Source: Saccopteryx bilineata
Lineage: Eukaryota; Chordata; Mammalia; Chiroptera; Emballonuridae
NCBI RefSeq assembly: GCF_036850765.1
Contig: NC_089495.1
Coordinates: forward strand, 199,028,847-199,092,846
DNA length: 64,000 nt
Direction: 5' to 3'
Made by a program: the position numbers and the translations under genes
Notes under the pieces: generated by a model
Told to the model about the DNA's origin: nothing
The model's input: the letters and a program-made list of their open reading frames with translations, nothing else
Database searches by the model: none
Shown here: piece by piece, positions 11,311 through 22,242 of the stretch
How positions within the stretch are numbered: the first letter of the stretch is position 1
Layout of the letters: each line of letters opens with the position of its first letter

Positions 11311-11693
11311 GGCCCTGGCCAGTTGGCTCAGTGGTAGAGCATTGGCTGGGCATGTGAAAGTCCCAGGTTCGATTCCTGGCCAAGGCACACAGGAGGAGTA
11401 CCCATGTGCTCTCCACCCCTCCCCCTCTACTTTCTCTTTATCTCTTTCTTCCCCTTCCACAGCCAAGGCTCCACTGGAGCAAAGTTGGCCTGGGCACTGA
11501 GGACGGCTCCATGGCCTCTGCATCAGGTGCTAGAATGGCTCTGATTGCAACAGAGCAATGCCCCAGATGGTTAGAGCATCGTCCCCTAGTGGGCATGCCA
11601 TGTGGATCCTGGTCAGGCGCATGCAGGAGTCTGTCTCTCTGCCTCCCTGCTTCTCACTTCAGAAAAATACAAGATAATAATAATAATAAAAAC
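11311..11693 (+). mobile_element. tRNA-derived SINE, family A, copy 3 (short form)
   Basis: Box A TGGCTCAGTGGTAGAGC and box B GGTTCGATTCC are intact. The body is more diverged than in the other copies. The tail is a (TAA)n microsatellite instead of pure A. The flanking duplication is imperfect (AACAATACTGG / AAAAATATTGG). Single 'GAGC' block. Probably one of the older copies of the family here. Confidence 0.9.
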
Positions 11694-11849
11694 AAAAAAT
11701 ATTGGACCAGAGCATAGGGCTGGGGAATGGTAGAGAGTCCAGGGTTTACTTTCTAATATGTACAGTATTAGAATTTGTACTACTAACATTTATGACTCTA
11801 ATCATATTGGTAATATACATACTTTTGATTTGGCATTTATTTTTATTCA

Positions 11850-12195
11850 TTCTTTTACTTTTTTTTTTAGAAAATCAAATTTAACAGGGTGACTGATCAA
11901 TAAGAGTATGTAGGTTTCAGGTAAAAGTTTCCACAGCATTTGAACTGTTGATTAGGGTGTATACCCATCGCCCAAAGTCAAATCATTTTCCGTCACCGTA
12001 TGTTTGTCCTTCTTTACTCTCTTTCCCCCTGCCCCTGATCCACATCCCCCTGCCCCTGGTAACCACTTCACTTTTATCTCTATTCGTGAGTCTCAGTTTT
12101 ATATCCCACCTACATGTGAAATCATATAGTTCTTAGCTTTTTCTGATTTACTTATTTCACTCAGTATCATGTTCTCAAGGTCCTTTGAGTTAAGT
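11850..12195 (-). mobile_element. L1 3'-end fragment, reverse orientation
   Basis: Starts with a T tract (reverse poly-A), then TATGTAGGTTTCAGGTAAAA, 'atacccatcgcccaaagtca' and ATGTGAAATCATATAGTTCT, and ends in TTCACTCAGTATCATGTTCT. This is the antisense of the L1 3' UTR and ORF2 end. It is 5'-truncated. Confidence 0.8.
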
Positions 12196-12329
12196 ACTTA
12201 TTTTGAGATGAGCAGGGGGGGGAGAGGCACGGGAACAAAGGAGACAGGGTCTTCCTAAGGGCATCAAAGGGGGACCTCTGGCTTTGGAATGGGGTCTTTG
12301 ATGTCTACCATATTAAAAAGAGGGTGATG

Positions 12330-12860
12330 GATATCTCAACCAGAAGGAGAAAATATTGTAGAGAGAATCACGTGAGGGCATCTATATAGTCAGGAAATTC
12401 TGACTGGTACATACCATTCAGAGGAAAGCAATAGGCATGGCCTAAGAGGAGTTTGGGGACAAGGTATGAAGGGCTTTGCGTGCCAAGCAAAGGATTTCAA
12501 CTTAGTGTCGAGGGAGGTGGAAACCAGCGAGGTCTTTAAGCAGAATGAGTTGCTAAGGTTTATCTCTTAGAAGGGTCTGTCTGGACCAAAGTTGGGGAAT
12601 GATCACTGGGGGAGACGTTACTGGCAGGGAGACAAGCTGGGGTGATGTCAGTCATGAAGTTAGAGGTGGGTGAAAGCCAAGTTAGACGGCAGAGTTACGG
12701 ATAATAAGAAGAACGGGCTAGGTTAGAGAGACAGCTGAAGCGTGTCTATGGGCCGGAGAGGAAAGAGAAGGGACAGGAAGATGCCCCTGGTTTGTCTTAG
12801 CCAAGTGGAGTGTGAGGGTGCCTTTCACTGAAGTTGGGGACAAGATGGAGAGCCATGTGT
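12330..12860 (-). repeat. Possible old L2-type relic
   Basis: 'gacaaggtatgaagggcttt', GCGTGCCAAGCAAAGGATTT and CTTTAAGCAGAATGAGTTGC resemble the antisense body of an abundant mammal-wide repeat usually adjoining L2 3' ends. Identification is from memory of the family pattern and is weak. Confidence 0.35.
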
Positions 12861-12895
12861 GAGAAAGAGCTTTATCATTCATAAAAATAATTACA

Positions 12896-13155
12896 GCAAT
12901 AACCATTTATGAGTATTTTTGAGTACTTACTATGCAGCACACACTATCCTTAAGTTCAGTACTTTATAAGTAATAGCTCATTTTTTTAATCCTAGGAACA
13001 AGATAGGTACTAATTTTACCATAGTTTTGCAGAATGGGGTAACTGAATGTCAACGGCTCATTCACTCGCTTGTCCACACACCACTCACAAATACTATAGC
13101 CAAGATTCCACCATTCAATCTAGAGCCCGTTTTTAACCACTATATAATAGAGCCG
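12896..13155 (+). repeat. MIR relic, near full length
   Basis: TTTGAGTACTTACTATGCAG, 'agtactttataagtaatagc', AGATAGGTACTAATTTTACC and a terminal CTAGAGCCCGTTTTTAACCA CTATATAATAG run follow the MIR consensus from A-box-proximal core to 3' end. Confidence 0.75.
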
Positions 13156-13742
13156 CATCACTGCACCTTGGTTTTAACAAAGATCTTCTTGGAGGGAAGG
13201 AAACCGGGCTCTTCCTCGGGAATCTAAGGTACAGCAAGTCTCTTCTGCACATACAGCTGTTACCATACTCTCAGCCCGTCCCATCTGGGTCTTGGGGGGG
13301 GGGATACAGAAGCAGTAATTCCTGACTTTCTGGGGTGGGGCTCTGCTGAGATGGCAGACTGTCCCTAACCTCCTTCGAATGTCAAGGAGGTGTGCAGTCC
13401 CTTTTATATTTTCTGAATACAAGATAATGCTGCTGTTCAGAGCTGGCCGCTCCAGCATGGCCGGCTCTCACTGCAGAGCTGCCCCCTCCCCCGCCCCCAA
13501 AATAAACATATGCTGAAGATGTATTTGCTCTGAACCCTCCCCAGCTGTGTTGCTCTAGTGACCAGTGGCATTTGCAAGGCAGCTGGCTAAGGTCATGGGT
13601 CAGGCTCTAGCTATGGAAAACACACCCTGGGCCTTTGTCTCCTCAATAGCTGAGCTAGTCTCACCAACTGAGAGGGCTAATTGCCCTGTCCCTTTGAAAT
13701 GAGGACCCAGCACAGCCAGGAGTTAATAAAATGTATCTAGCG
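13156..13742. other. Unclassified non-coding DNA
   Basis: No gene or repeat recognised. G tracts occur near 13295-13304. Confidence 0.4.
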
Positions 13743-14216
13743 CAGCGATTTTCAACTTTGTTCATCTCGTGGCATGCATAAACTAATTACTAAAATTCTA
13801 CAGCACACCAAAAACGGTTTGTTTGTTTATTGCTGACCTGACAAAACAAAATAGGTATAATTTTGATCGACTTACAAAAAATAATAATAATAGTAATTAC
13901 CTACCCTTTTTGCTCCAAAGTGACTTTTTAAAAAAATCAGATACCTCTACTTGTATATAAGGATTTCTACTACCAAGAATGAACCAATCAGACACAACCT
14001 TATTATGTGATGTAGCCAATAAGATGCAACTCTATTACATGACCCATATATTTATGGTTTAAGACAGGGCATTCACACTGGATGGCTATTGTTGTGTTGG
14101 TGGTTGTCATCTTTTTATTTGACAATCTAAGAGAAAAGAGGTCAGTGCCCCTGAGTGTGTAGTCAAGTATTGCCTGTTTTAAAAAAGTCTTGTGGCACAT
14201 GTTTAAAAATCCGGTG
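13743..14216. mobile_element. Non-autonomous hAT transposon relic, about 474 bp
   Basis: The left end CAGCGATTTTCAACTTTG with CTCGTGGCATGC and the right end TGTGGCACATGTTTAAAAAT plus CCGGTG form imperfect terminal inverted repeats. The flanking 8-mers (ATCTAGCG / ATCCCGAG) match at only 5 of 8, so the TSD is decayed. The AT-rich interior shows no transposase frame. Older than the hAT copies at 17.7 and 54.7 kb. Confidence 0.7.
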
Positions 14217-16185
14217 ATCCCGAGCTGCCTGTTAAGAGAGCCCATCCTCCCCAGATGTGGGAGTGGAGCCATGTTGGGTCATCAGACGAAGCTGCTCACC
14301 AGCTGAGTACCACCTAGCGATGCCAGGCAATGCCACAAGGGACAGAAGAATAGCCCTACTGAGCTCCACTTCAATTCCTGGCCCACAGAATCATGAAGTA
14401 TAAGAAGACAGTTAAAAGAGTTATCCCTATTTTAAAGGGGTTTTTGTTGTTGTTGTTGAACCAGGGTCCAAAAGAAAGGAAAGTCCCTGAGATCCCGAGA
14501 AGGGTGACTTGGAAAAGTATAGCGCAGTGACTTCGTTATGACGCAGCTGGCTGGATCCTGTCCTCGGGAGTAGACGGGGTCTGGGGGGGGGAAGGAGGGA
14601 ATGAACCCCAGCAACCCACAGCCACAGGTAGAGGTTTGGGGTCAGAACCATATTACCAAACACAGCCTTCAGCACCAATGGATCCCAGAAAAAAAAAGTG
14701 CTAAGTGATTTTTTTTTTTAGCTCAAACTTTTCTTCTTCCTCTCTCTTCCTCTCCCTCTCTCTCTCCCCTCTACTTGTTAGAGCATCCAGACCCCCTCAA
14801 ACCTCAGTCCCAGAAAGACAAAGGCAAGCCCCCCCCCCCCGTTGTCACATGCAGGGAAAAGCAGGTCTGGAGGCGCACAGAGGAAGTGTCCAGGCAAGGG
14901 CCCTGCTAAGATTACGGGCTGTTAATAAGGAAAGACAGAAGGCAGGCAGTTTGATGTACAACTCGACAAGCAGAGGTTAAGGGGAGAGCCGGGGCAGGCT
15001 CATTTGCAAATGTGGTCCTGTTTCATTAAAGTGGGAGCAGAGACAGCCTGTCTCAGTCCAGCAGAGAGGGACCTCATTATCCACGTAGGGAGCAAGAGAT
15101 AAGAATCTTTTAATAATTGCTGGGAATTTTTTTATTATGATGTGGAATGCCAATTTAGGCTTCTCCTCACAGGCTGGATACAAACAGCCTCTTTGGGAGT
15201 TAAAGCAGCTCCCTTCCCACCCCCCCACACCCCCTCGGGGCTGCAGTCATTAAGGACAAAGAGGAGAGAGACGGATGTTTGCTCTAGAGAAAGACCACTG
15301 CTCAGGGGGCCCCAGTGGCGGCCAGGAGCCAGGTCTCTCTACCAGACAGACAGCTCCTGGCCTGGCTGTCTTGTTTCTGGAACCTTCCCAGAGCCCTCAG
15401 AGGCCAACTTGTCATCCTGAACCCTATTTCCCAACCATCAGTGTATCCTGAATTCTCCTCAAGACATTCAGATTCTCTGCAAAGGGCTTAGCTGTTGCTT
15501 CCTCTCAAAACTACAGGTACCAGGAGTTAAACAAAAACCTTTGTATCATTACTTGAGGTGACAAGGAACACTTCCTTGTAAGCAGTAAAGTGTCAAGATA
15601 AGTACGATGAAAACTGGGTGAGTTTATTCTATTTTACCCAGACACCTTTGCCTGCCAGAAGTGGGGCTCTCTCTCTCTCTCTTTGTTGAAAAGCGAGTTT
15701 AGAAAAAGGTTGGGCGTGACAGGCAGTCTAGAACGAATCGGATACGTTTTTCCTCCACGTGATCTGAGGGACTGAAAGAGAATTGGAAAGGACATGACGT
15801 TTTCTTGGTGTGAATTTAACCGCAGGGTTTGGGGGACAATCCAGATGTACAGTCCTGCTGTTTGGAGACCAGAGGCGGCATCTCCTGAGGCCGTGGCTGC
15901 AGTTCCCTCGCCTTCCAAAGCTGAGAGGAAGGGAGATGGAGGCCTAACCAGGTCTGCAAGGCACTCATCCTCTGTCCCTGGGCCGTGCTGGGGGCTCCCT
16001 TTGATCCTACACATCTGGGCTGTTAGCCCAACCCTCCAAAGGATTCCCACAAGTGGGTCCTAAATTCTTTCCACCAGCTTCTTTCCCCGCCTCCTCGCTG
16101 GCTCCGCAGGCCCCTCACCTCTTCTCTCCCCCTCTCCACCGACATCAGGCCCCGCAGGGTAGATGCTAAATGACAGTGATGGTGG
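14217..16185. other. Unclassified non-coding DNA
   Basis: No gene or confident repeat. Contains a pyrimidine tract at 14720-14775, a C tract near 14829-14841 and a CT microsatellite near 15668-15682. The 15000-15180 part is non-repetitive, AT-rich and moderately ordered (CATTATCC, TAATAATTGC), but nothing can be assigned. Confidence 0.4.
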
Positions 16186-16189
16186 GTTT

Positions 16190-16640
16190 TAAGTCCGAGG
16201 TGCCAGGAGCAATGAGGCGTCTACGAGTCAGACGGGCCTCCGGTTTCCATCTCCGCCAGCGAGGGCACCATGCCCAGGGCCGGAGGCTCCGGGCGCTGTC
16301 TGGGCGTCAGCTCAGCGCCTGCTCCTCCTTGGCTGGATTTCAGAGGGGCCCGAGGAAGCGAAGGGTGTTGCTCGTTCCCTGGTGGAATCTGTGCTGACAG
16401 CCGGGCTCCGGAGGGTCCCCGGTGAGCGAGCCAATGGCAGTTTCCAGGCAGACCTAAGCCGAGCCGAGCGAGCCGCCCCCTCACCTTGCTCACCTCCTCA
16501 CCGCTGCACTTCGGCTGCGGCCCCCCGATCAGTCACTGCACTACCGTTAACAGTCATAATGATCCAACAGCCACAACACTAGGCACCGGAGGCGTGGAAT
16601 GTGCCCCTAAGGGCAGGAAGCCCCCGGGTTCGAGTAAACC
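16190..16640. other. CpG-rich patch
   Basis: CpG dinucleotides are clearly denser here than in the flanks (for example GCGTCTACGAGTCAGACGGG, AAGCCGAGCCGAGCGAGCCG). There is no obvious TATA box, and no start or splice pattern that I can tie to a gene. It could be a small CpG island or simply GC-rich sequence. Confidence 0.4.
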
Positions 16641-16760
16641 ATTTGCCGCTTCCTAGCAGCGTGACATCGCCGCAGTTGTTGAACACACCTGAGCCTCAGT
16701 TTACTTATCTGTAAGGAGAATCACGGGGGCCTACCTGTGCTGAGAGTCAGAGGGACAAAG
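16640..16760 (-). repeat. MIR relic, antisense
   Basis: 'cttcctagcagcgtgacatc' then ACACCTGAGCCTCAGTTTAC TTATCTGTAAGGAG is the antisense MIR signature. A second weak antisense MIR stretch is at 16890-16985 (GCGCCTCAGTTAACTTACC). Confidence 0.7.
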
Positions 16761-16985
16761 AGACAGAGCTGGTTGGGACCTAGACACACCCACGCCACGC
16801 GGTACGATGAGGCAGGACGCAGGGCAGGAAAGGATGGAGCTGTGGTGTAGCCTCGACGACAGCCGTGGGGCACGAGCCCAAATTCTGCTTCCACCAGCTC
16901 TCAGTTGACCCCTGCGCCTCAGTTAACTTACCTAATCAGTGGGACTAATTATGCTTCTGAAGGTGGTTGAGCGTATTGAGATAGT

Positions 16986-17693
16986 TGGGAAATCTCCCGT
17001 GGTGAGGGTGGGGGACCAGTCCTGTTTCCACCAAAGACAGAAGTCGGGATAGAGCCATAGGACGCCACACAGAGACAAGGGATCGATACTGTCACAGGAA
17101 GTAGTTTGTTTGTCTCTCTCAATTATTGAAAAGGGGCGGCCCTCCTGCTGCAGAAGCTCTTCTGGTTCATCGCAGACCTAAAACAGACGCTCTGGTGACA
17201 GTAACATGGCTTCCCTATTAGCAGCCTGGTCATTCTCTCTCTTTGGTGTCTTTGAAACAGGGAGACTCCCCCCGTGGTGTTTTCTCGCCTTCCATGAACA
17301 CCTGGGATGAGATTGAACATCCTGATAGAGGAGACTCACTGCATGCAGGTAGAGACAGAGGAGAAGGGAAAGGAAGCCGCCTTCCCGGCTCGCTCGGCGC
17401 ACGTGCACCGCGGTATTCCAAAGCAGGTGTCAGAGACAGCCGGACGCCCCTTGACCGTGGGCACCCTCCCACATCCACGGGTGCTTTAGCTGAGCTGCGG
17501 CCCAGCTGGCCTTCTGCCTCCCTCTGTCTGGAGTCCTCCCTTCTACCGCCCTCAGATGCCTGGCTTCTTCTCCTTCTTCAGGCTTCTGCTGCAAGGACAC
17601 CTCCTCCAGGAAGGGTTCCCATGACCACATTGTTTCAAGTTTTGCGACACCCATTATTTTCTCTCCCTGACTTCTCTTAAGTTCTTTGATAAT
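16986..17693. other. Unclassified non-coding DNA
   Basis: No gene or repeat recognised. Overlapping open frames of 60-145 residues on both strands at 17240-17680 reflect GC content. Confidence 0.4.
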
Positions 17694-17701
17694 ACTTAGA
17701 A

Positions 17702-18330
17702 CAGGGGTCGGAAAGCTTTTTGGCTGAGAGAGGCATGAACACCACATATTTTAAAATGTAATTCCATGAGAGCCATACAAGGACCCGTGCACATTAAGCA
17801 TTATCCAATAAAAATTTGGTGTTGTCCCAGAGAAGTGGTCCCCAACCCCCGGGCCGCGGACTAGTACTGACCGGTCCATGGGCCATTTGGTATTGGTCCA
17901 CAGAGAAAGAATAAATAACTTATATTATTTCCATTTAATTTATATTTAAGTCTGAAGGATGTTTTATTTTTAAAAAATAACCAGATTCCCTCTGTTACAT
18001 TCGTCTAAGACTCACTCTTGACACTTGTCTCCATCACGATACATTTATCCGTCCCACCCTAAAGGCCTGTCTGAAAATATTTTCTGACATTAAACCGGTC
18101 CGTGGCCCAAAAGAGGTTGGGGACCACTGTCCCAGAGGACAGCTGTGATTGGTTCCAGCCATCCGCAACCATGAACATGAGTGATAGGAAATGAATGGAT
18201 TATAATACATGAGAATGTTTTATATTTTTAATGTTATTATTTTTTTATTAAAGATTTGTCTGTGAGCCAGATGTAGCCATCAAAAGAGTCACATCTGGCT
18301 AGTGAGCCATACATAGGTTCCCGACCCCTG
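17702..18330. mobile_element. Non-autonomous hAT transposon, family X, copy 1 (carries a second hAT)
   Basis: Terminal inverted repeats CAGGGGTCGG and CCGACCCCTG. 8-bp TSD ACTTAGAA (17694-17701) / ACTTAGAG (18331-18338). Interior motifs include ATTTTAAAATGTAATTCC, CAATAAAAATTTGGTG and AAGAGTCACATCTGGCT. No transposase frame is present. It is split at about 17832 by another hAT. Removing that insert restores an element of about 325 bp matching the copy at 54718-55420 in opposite orientation. Confidence 0.92.
17833..18129. mobile_element. Non-autonomous hAT transposon, family Y, nested in family X
   Basis: Termini AAGTGGTCCCCAACCCCC (first base changed from the expected C) and GGTTGGGGACCACTG form inverted repeats of about 15 bp. 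A perfect 8-bp TSD TCCCAGAG lies at 17825-17832 and 18130-18137. About 297 bp, no coding frame. Internal arms 'gaccggtccatgggcc' and 'aaccggtccgtggccc' extend the inverted repeat. It inserted after the host element. Confidence 0.93.
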
Positions 18331-18389
18331 ACTTAGAGTAAGGTAAAATGATATTGTTTTCATTTTATCTATTTAGTTACTTTTTTGGG

Positions 18390-18520
18390 GAGGCGGTCTC
18401 TTCCTGTATAAATGCCATGGTTTTAAGAACCTTCTCCTTCACCAGAGTAGCCCAGTGTGCAGAGCAGGATCTGGCATATTCAGTGTTAATGTATGTTTGT
18501 TGAATGAATACATCAAGGTC
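18390..18520 (+). repeat. L2 3'-end fragment
   Basis: GCAGAGCAGGATCTGGCATA, then TTAATGTATGTTTGTTGAAT GAATAC is the usual L2 terminus. Confidence 0.5.
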
Positions 18521-19064
18521 TAAAGGCTGTCTGAGTGGACTATGGTATAGGACTTTTGATTTGAAGAGCTTCCTAAGGAAAAGCAGTCCATAGACTTGTC
18601 CCTGGATCTTTGGGGACATCATCCCTCATGTTCCCTTTGCTCACAAATAATTGCCTCTAAATCAAAGCCAGGCCAAACTGAGGCTCTAGGATGACTGTCG
18701 ATTAGTGAAGATGACCTTTACATCTGAAAACTCCATGCAGGGAAAGAAAGGACCTGACTTGGAAGGGGGGGGGTTGAAAAGTATGATTTGGAACTCTACT
18801 CAAAGTCCTGGGCTAAGCCGCATAAGTCTCCCACGCTCTGCTTTTATATGAAGTGCTTTGAACAGTCACCATCCCAGAGAAGCCCGTCTATAAATGCTGT
18901 CGGAGGCAGACACTGTGCAGACTCCTGTGCAGTGGCCTCTCTCTATGCTCCCATTCATTGTAAATCCCGCCTCTGAGCTAGTCCTAGACAAGCCATCGGA
19001 TCAACTTCTCCCACGACCGGAGGGGTATTTCCATAGTGGCCGAGAGTGCACATGTTAAACCGGA

Positions 19065-19215
19065 CAGAGTGGCCTTTTAATTCTGACGTCCCACAACACA
19101 AGTTACTTGTCAGACTGTGGGCGCTTCAGTGAATCTCCCAGTTTGGAATCTGCAAATTAGGAATAAAAATACCTCCCTCGTGGGATTCCTGTGAAGAGTA
19201 AATGAGTCAATGGTT
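19065..19215 (-). repeat. MIR relic, antisense
   Basis: ACAAGTTACTTGTCAGACTG, TCTGCAAATTAGGAATAAAA and CTCGTGGGATTCCTGTGAAG follow the antisense MIR order. An AAC trinucleotide run follows at 19225-19237. Confidence 0.6.
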
Positions 19216-20126
19216 GAGGAGAAACAACAACAACAACTTGCTAATACTATTATAATGTGTCTTAGGATTTTGTCCACCGTAGTTATAACTCACTGTGTCA
19301 TTATACCCCCTGCTCATTGGTTTTGCCCAAATCTACTTAGTAGGACACCCTGTGACCACCAATACCAACTGCCCAGTGCAGGACAACATAAAACAGCGCC
19401 TGCCCTCACAGAGTTGATGCACTCGTGCACGAGAACACCATGCGCACAGATACGGGGAAACTATTTGCAAAATCAGAAATAAAGGCTGGAAAATACCTGG
19501 GCTACCCAGAGGTATGAGCAGCCTCATTCCAGAGCTGGTAGGAAAAGCTTATGGACAAACGGCTTTCAGGCTGGGTCCTCAGTCATGGAAACGACAGGCG
19601 AGGGGGCAGGGGTCAAGGCACAGAAGTGAACAATGGAACAGCACCCTCCAGGGGCCGGAGGAGTCAGGCTGGACTGTAGAATGGGGTGGGGTGGAGCAGC
19701 GGCAGGCGCAAGGTGAGTCTCACTGACTCGCTGGGAGTTTTGTCTGAGGATCTTGGAGAATCAGAGACATCAGGATGTTTGGGGGGGGGCATTCGTCCAG
19801 GTTTGCACTGGAAAGGGGGCAAGAATGACAGCAGATGGAACATGGAAGAGGCTGGAGCATTCACCCATTCCAGCAATACTAAGGCCTCACCCCCCCCAGG
19901 GCACTGGGGGCGGCGGGAGACAGACTGGAGGGATAGGTGGGAGGCTGGGTGGAAAGACTCGGTGAACTCACTGCAGAGTGCCGTCGGGTCCATGGAGGGT
20001 GCTTCCAGCAACAACCAAACTCGGTGAATGGAACTCATCAATCAGCACGGACCTGTACACCTATCCTGGGGCGACCTGTCAGTCCCGGGAGGAACCCAGG
20101 AAGATGAGACAAGCCCTTCCCGTTGC
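19216..20126. other. Unclassified non-coding DNA
   Basis: GC-rich in its second half, with a G tract near 19781-19789. No gene or repeat recognised. Overlapping frames on both strands have no recognisable features. Confidence 0.4.
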
Positions 20127-20139
20127 AGAAAGACTCGGG

Positions 20140-20548
20140 GCCCTGGCCAGTTGGCTCAGTGGTAGAGCGTCGGCCTGGCGTGCAGAAGTCCTGGGTTCGA
20201 TTCCCGGCCAGGGCACACAGGAGAAGCACCCATCTGCTTCTCCACCCCTCCCCCTCCTTCCTCTCTGTCTCTCTCTTCCCCTCCCGCAGCCGGGGCTCCA
20301 TTGGAGCCAAGATGGCCCGGGCGCTGGGGATGGCTCCTTGGCCTCTGCCCCAGGTGCTAGAGTGGCTCTGGTCGCAACAGAGCGATGCCCCGGAGGGGCA
20401 GAGCATCGCCCCCTGGTGGTCAGAGAGTCGTCCCCTGGTGGGCATGCCTGGTGGATCCCGGTCAGGCGCATGCGGGAGTCTGTCTGACTGTCTCTCCCCA
20501 TTTCCAGCTTCAGAAAAATACAAAAAAAAAAAAAAAAAAAAGAAAGAA
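20140..20548 (+). mobile_element. tRNA-derived SINE, family A, copy 4 (long form)
   Basis: Box A TGGCTCAGTGGTAGAGC, box B GGTTCGATTCC, the full body with duplicated 'GGGCAGAGC / GTCAGAGAG' block, and a tail ending in (GAAA)n. Perfect 13-bp TSD AGAAAGACTCGGG at 20127-20139 and 20549-20561, indicating L1-type target-primed insertion. Confidence 0.95.
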
Positions 20549-20561
20549 AGAAAGACTCGGG

Positions 20562-21305
20562 AAGTGGGACCAGCTTCCGACCTGAAATGAAGTATGAGTT
20601 CCCAGACGGCTGGCTGCGCAGACCAAAGGAACCATCCTCAGCCTGCCAGACCATCTTCCCAGAGAATATTGTCCTTGGAAGGCATCCGTTCCCACCTTTT
20701 CCCTTTGCTTGCAAATTTGGCCGTGACATCTCCTTTGAGGTGGGGACTGTGAGGCCTCAGAACCCAGCAGTTACAGGAACTGATGTCCACTGGAAACAGC
20801 CCCGACCTCTCCTTGGAACTCTGGGCCACCTGTAGGTCAGCCTGGCCGTCCAGGGGACCAAGGAGCTGGGGAGCAGAAAGGGGACTGGACAAAAAGACGC
20901 TTTATAGATGAGGAGACCAGGTGGCTTTGCATTTGGGCCCAAGCCTACCAGGACATTCTGCACTTTGGAGTGTGTGTCTCCAGGCATCGGCACAAATCCA
21001 CAGGGACTGGTGATGTCCCTCAGGCTGGACTGGTTCCCTGATGCTCCAGTGTCACTGGCACCAAAAGGAGAAGGTTACAGGGTGCTCTCAGACGTGAGGA
21101 CTGGGAAGACTGGGAAGGGGTCCTGCATAAACCACAGGGACAAATGAGAGAGGGAGACAAATAAGGGAGAGTAAATTAAAATGAAATAAGGATAGATAAC
21201 ATGTTTTGCAATCTTAACTTTTACCAGTGACATCCACATGCGGCAGAACTGTTCCCATCCTCGTCACCCCTCCCCTGGACGGAACTGGTTGGCACCCCCT
21301 GAAGA
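20562..21305. other. Unclassified non-coding DNA
   Basis: No gene or confident repeat seen. Short open frames on both strands only. Confidence 0.4.
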
Positions 21306-21309
21306 CTTC

Positions 21310-21830
21310 CTATCTCCTTCAGAATGACATCTGAAGCCCTGGCCACGGTGGCCAAGGCCACCTGCTCAGGCTCCTACCCATCTCCTCCTTGCTCACTCTG
21401 TTGCGGTCCCTCTAACCATCTTACTGCTTCTTACTTCAAAGGCCTCAGGACATTTGCATGTCTGTTTCCTCTGCTTAGAACGTTCTTCCGGCACAACTTT
21501 ATGTGGCTTTCTCTCTCACTTGGCTCATGTCTTTGGTCAAATGACTACCTCTCAGAAAGGCTTTCTTAAGCTGCTTTCGTTGAAAGAACACTCTCCATTC
21601 CTGTCTGTTGCCTTACTATATTTTTATCGCTTTTTTTTATAACACTCATCACCTGACAGGTCATGTGCTTTTTTGTCCATTGTGGATTGCCTGCCTCCCC
21701 AGCTAGAGCTTTAGATTCCATAAAGGCAGAAGTGTGTGGTTGGCGTCGTTCTCTGTTCTATCCTTGGCACTAAACACGTGGCTGGCTCCCAGAGGGTGCA
21801 CGCTAATTGTTCGCTGAGTATAACAGTGAG
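21310..21830 (+). repeat. L2 LINE 3' end, well preserved
   Basis: Follows the L2 3' consensus over about 500 bp: CCTCTGCTTAGAACGTTCTT, 'ggtcaaatgactacctctca', AGAAAGGCTTTC, TAACACTCATCACCTGACAG, 'gctttagattccataaaggc' and TCCTTGGCACTAAACACGTG. No intact ORF. L2 is an ancient CR1-clade LINE, extinct in placentals. Confidence 0.85.
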
Positions 21831-21839
21831 TGGAGAAAT

Positions 21840-22025
21840 TATTACGGTCCATGCTAAATGCTTGTAAGCTATTTCATAGTGCTAAATTTCATTGTTACTC
21901 CTGTTTTACGAAGGAGGAAATGAAGGTTTTTCAGACATTGAATACCTTGCCCAGGGTGGCATAGCTAATGGGCAGCAGAGCAAGGATTGGAATCCAGGTA
22001 ACCCGACTCTGGTCCACAAGGGCAG
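21840..22025 (+). repeat. MIR relic
   Basis: TGCTAAATGCTTGTAAGCTA, 'actcctgttttacgaaggag', CTTGCCCAGGGTGGCATAGC and GGATTGGAATCCAGGTAACC match MIR core and 3' region. Confidence 0.75.
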
Positions 22026-22242
22026 GTGACCTATGCTAGCACTTGGGTGAAAATGAAGACAGGTCAAGGTTGCCTACGCCTGCAAGACGCAGGTAGAGAA
22101 GAGTTTCAAACCCGGGTATTTGCAACCTGGGCTGTGTACAGAGCGAACCTGTTTAGGGAAAATCATAAAAATGCTGCTGCTCCTTAACCCAAGGAGGCAG
22201 CCCTGCTCCTGGAGACGAGAGGCGGTAGCTTCTCTGTGCAAC

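Noticed and set aside
20079..20729. 216-residue minus-strand open frame
   Set aside because: It runs through SINE copy 4 and its A tail. Similar peptides appear wherever the same SINE occurs (for example 8862-9455, 49390-49830, 54850-55335).
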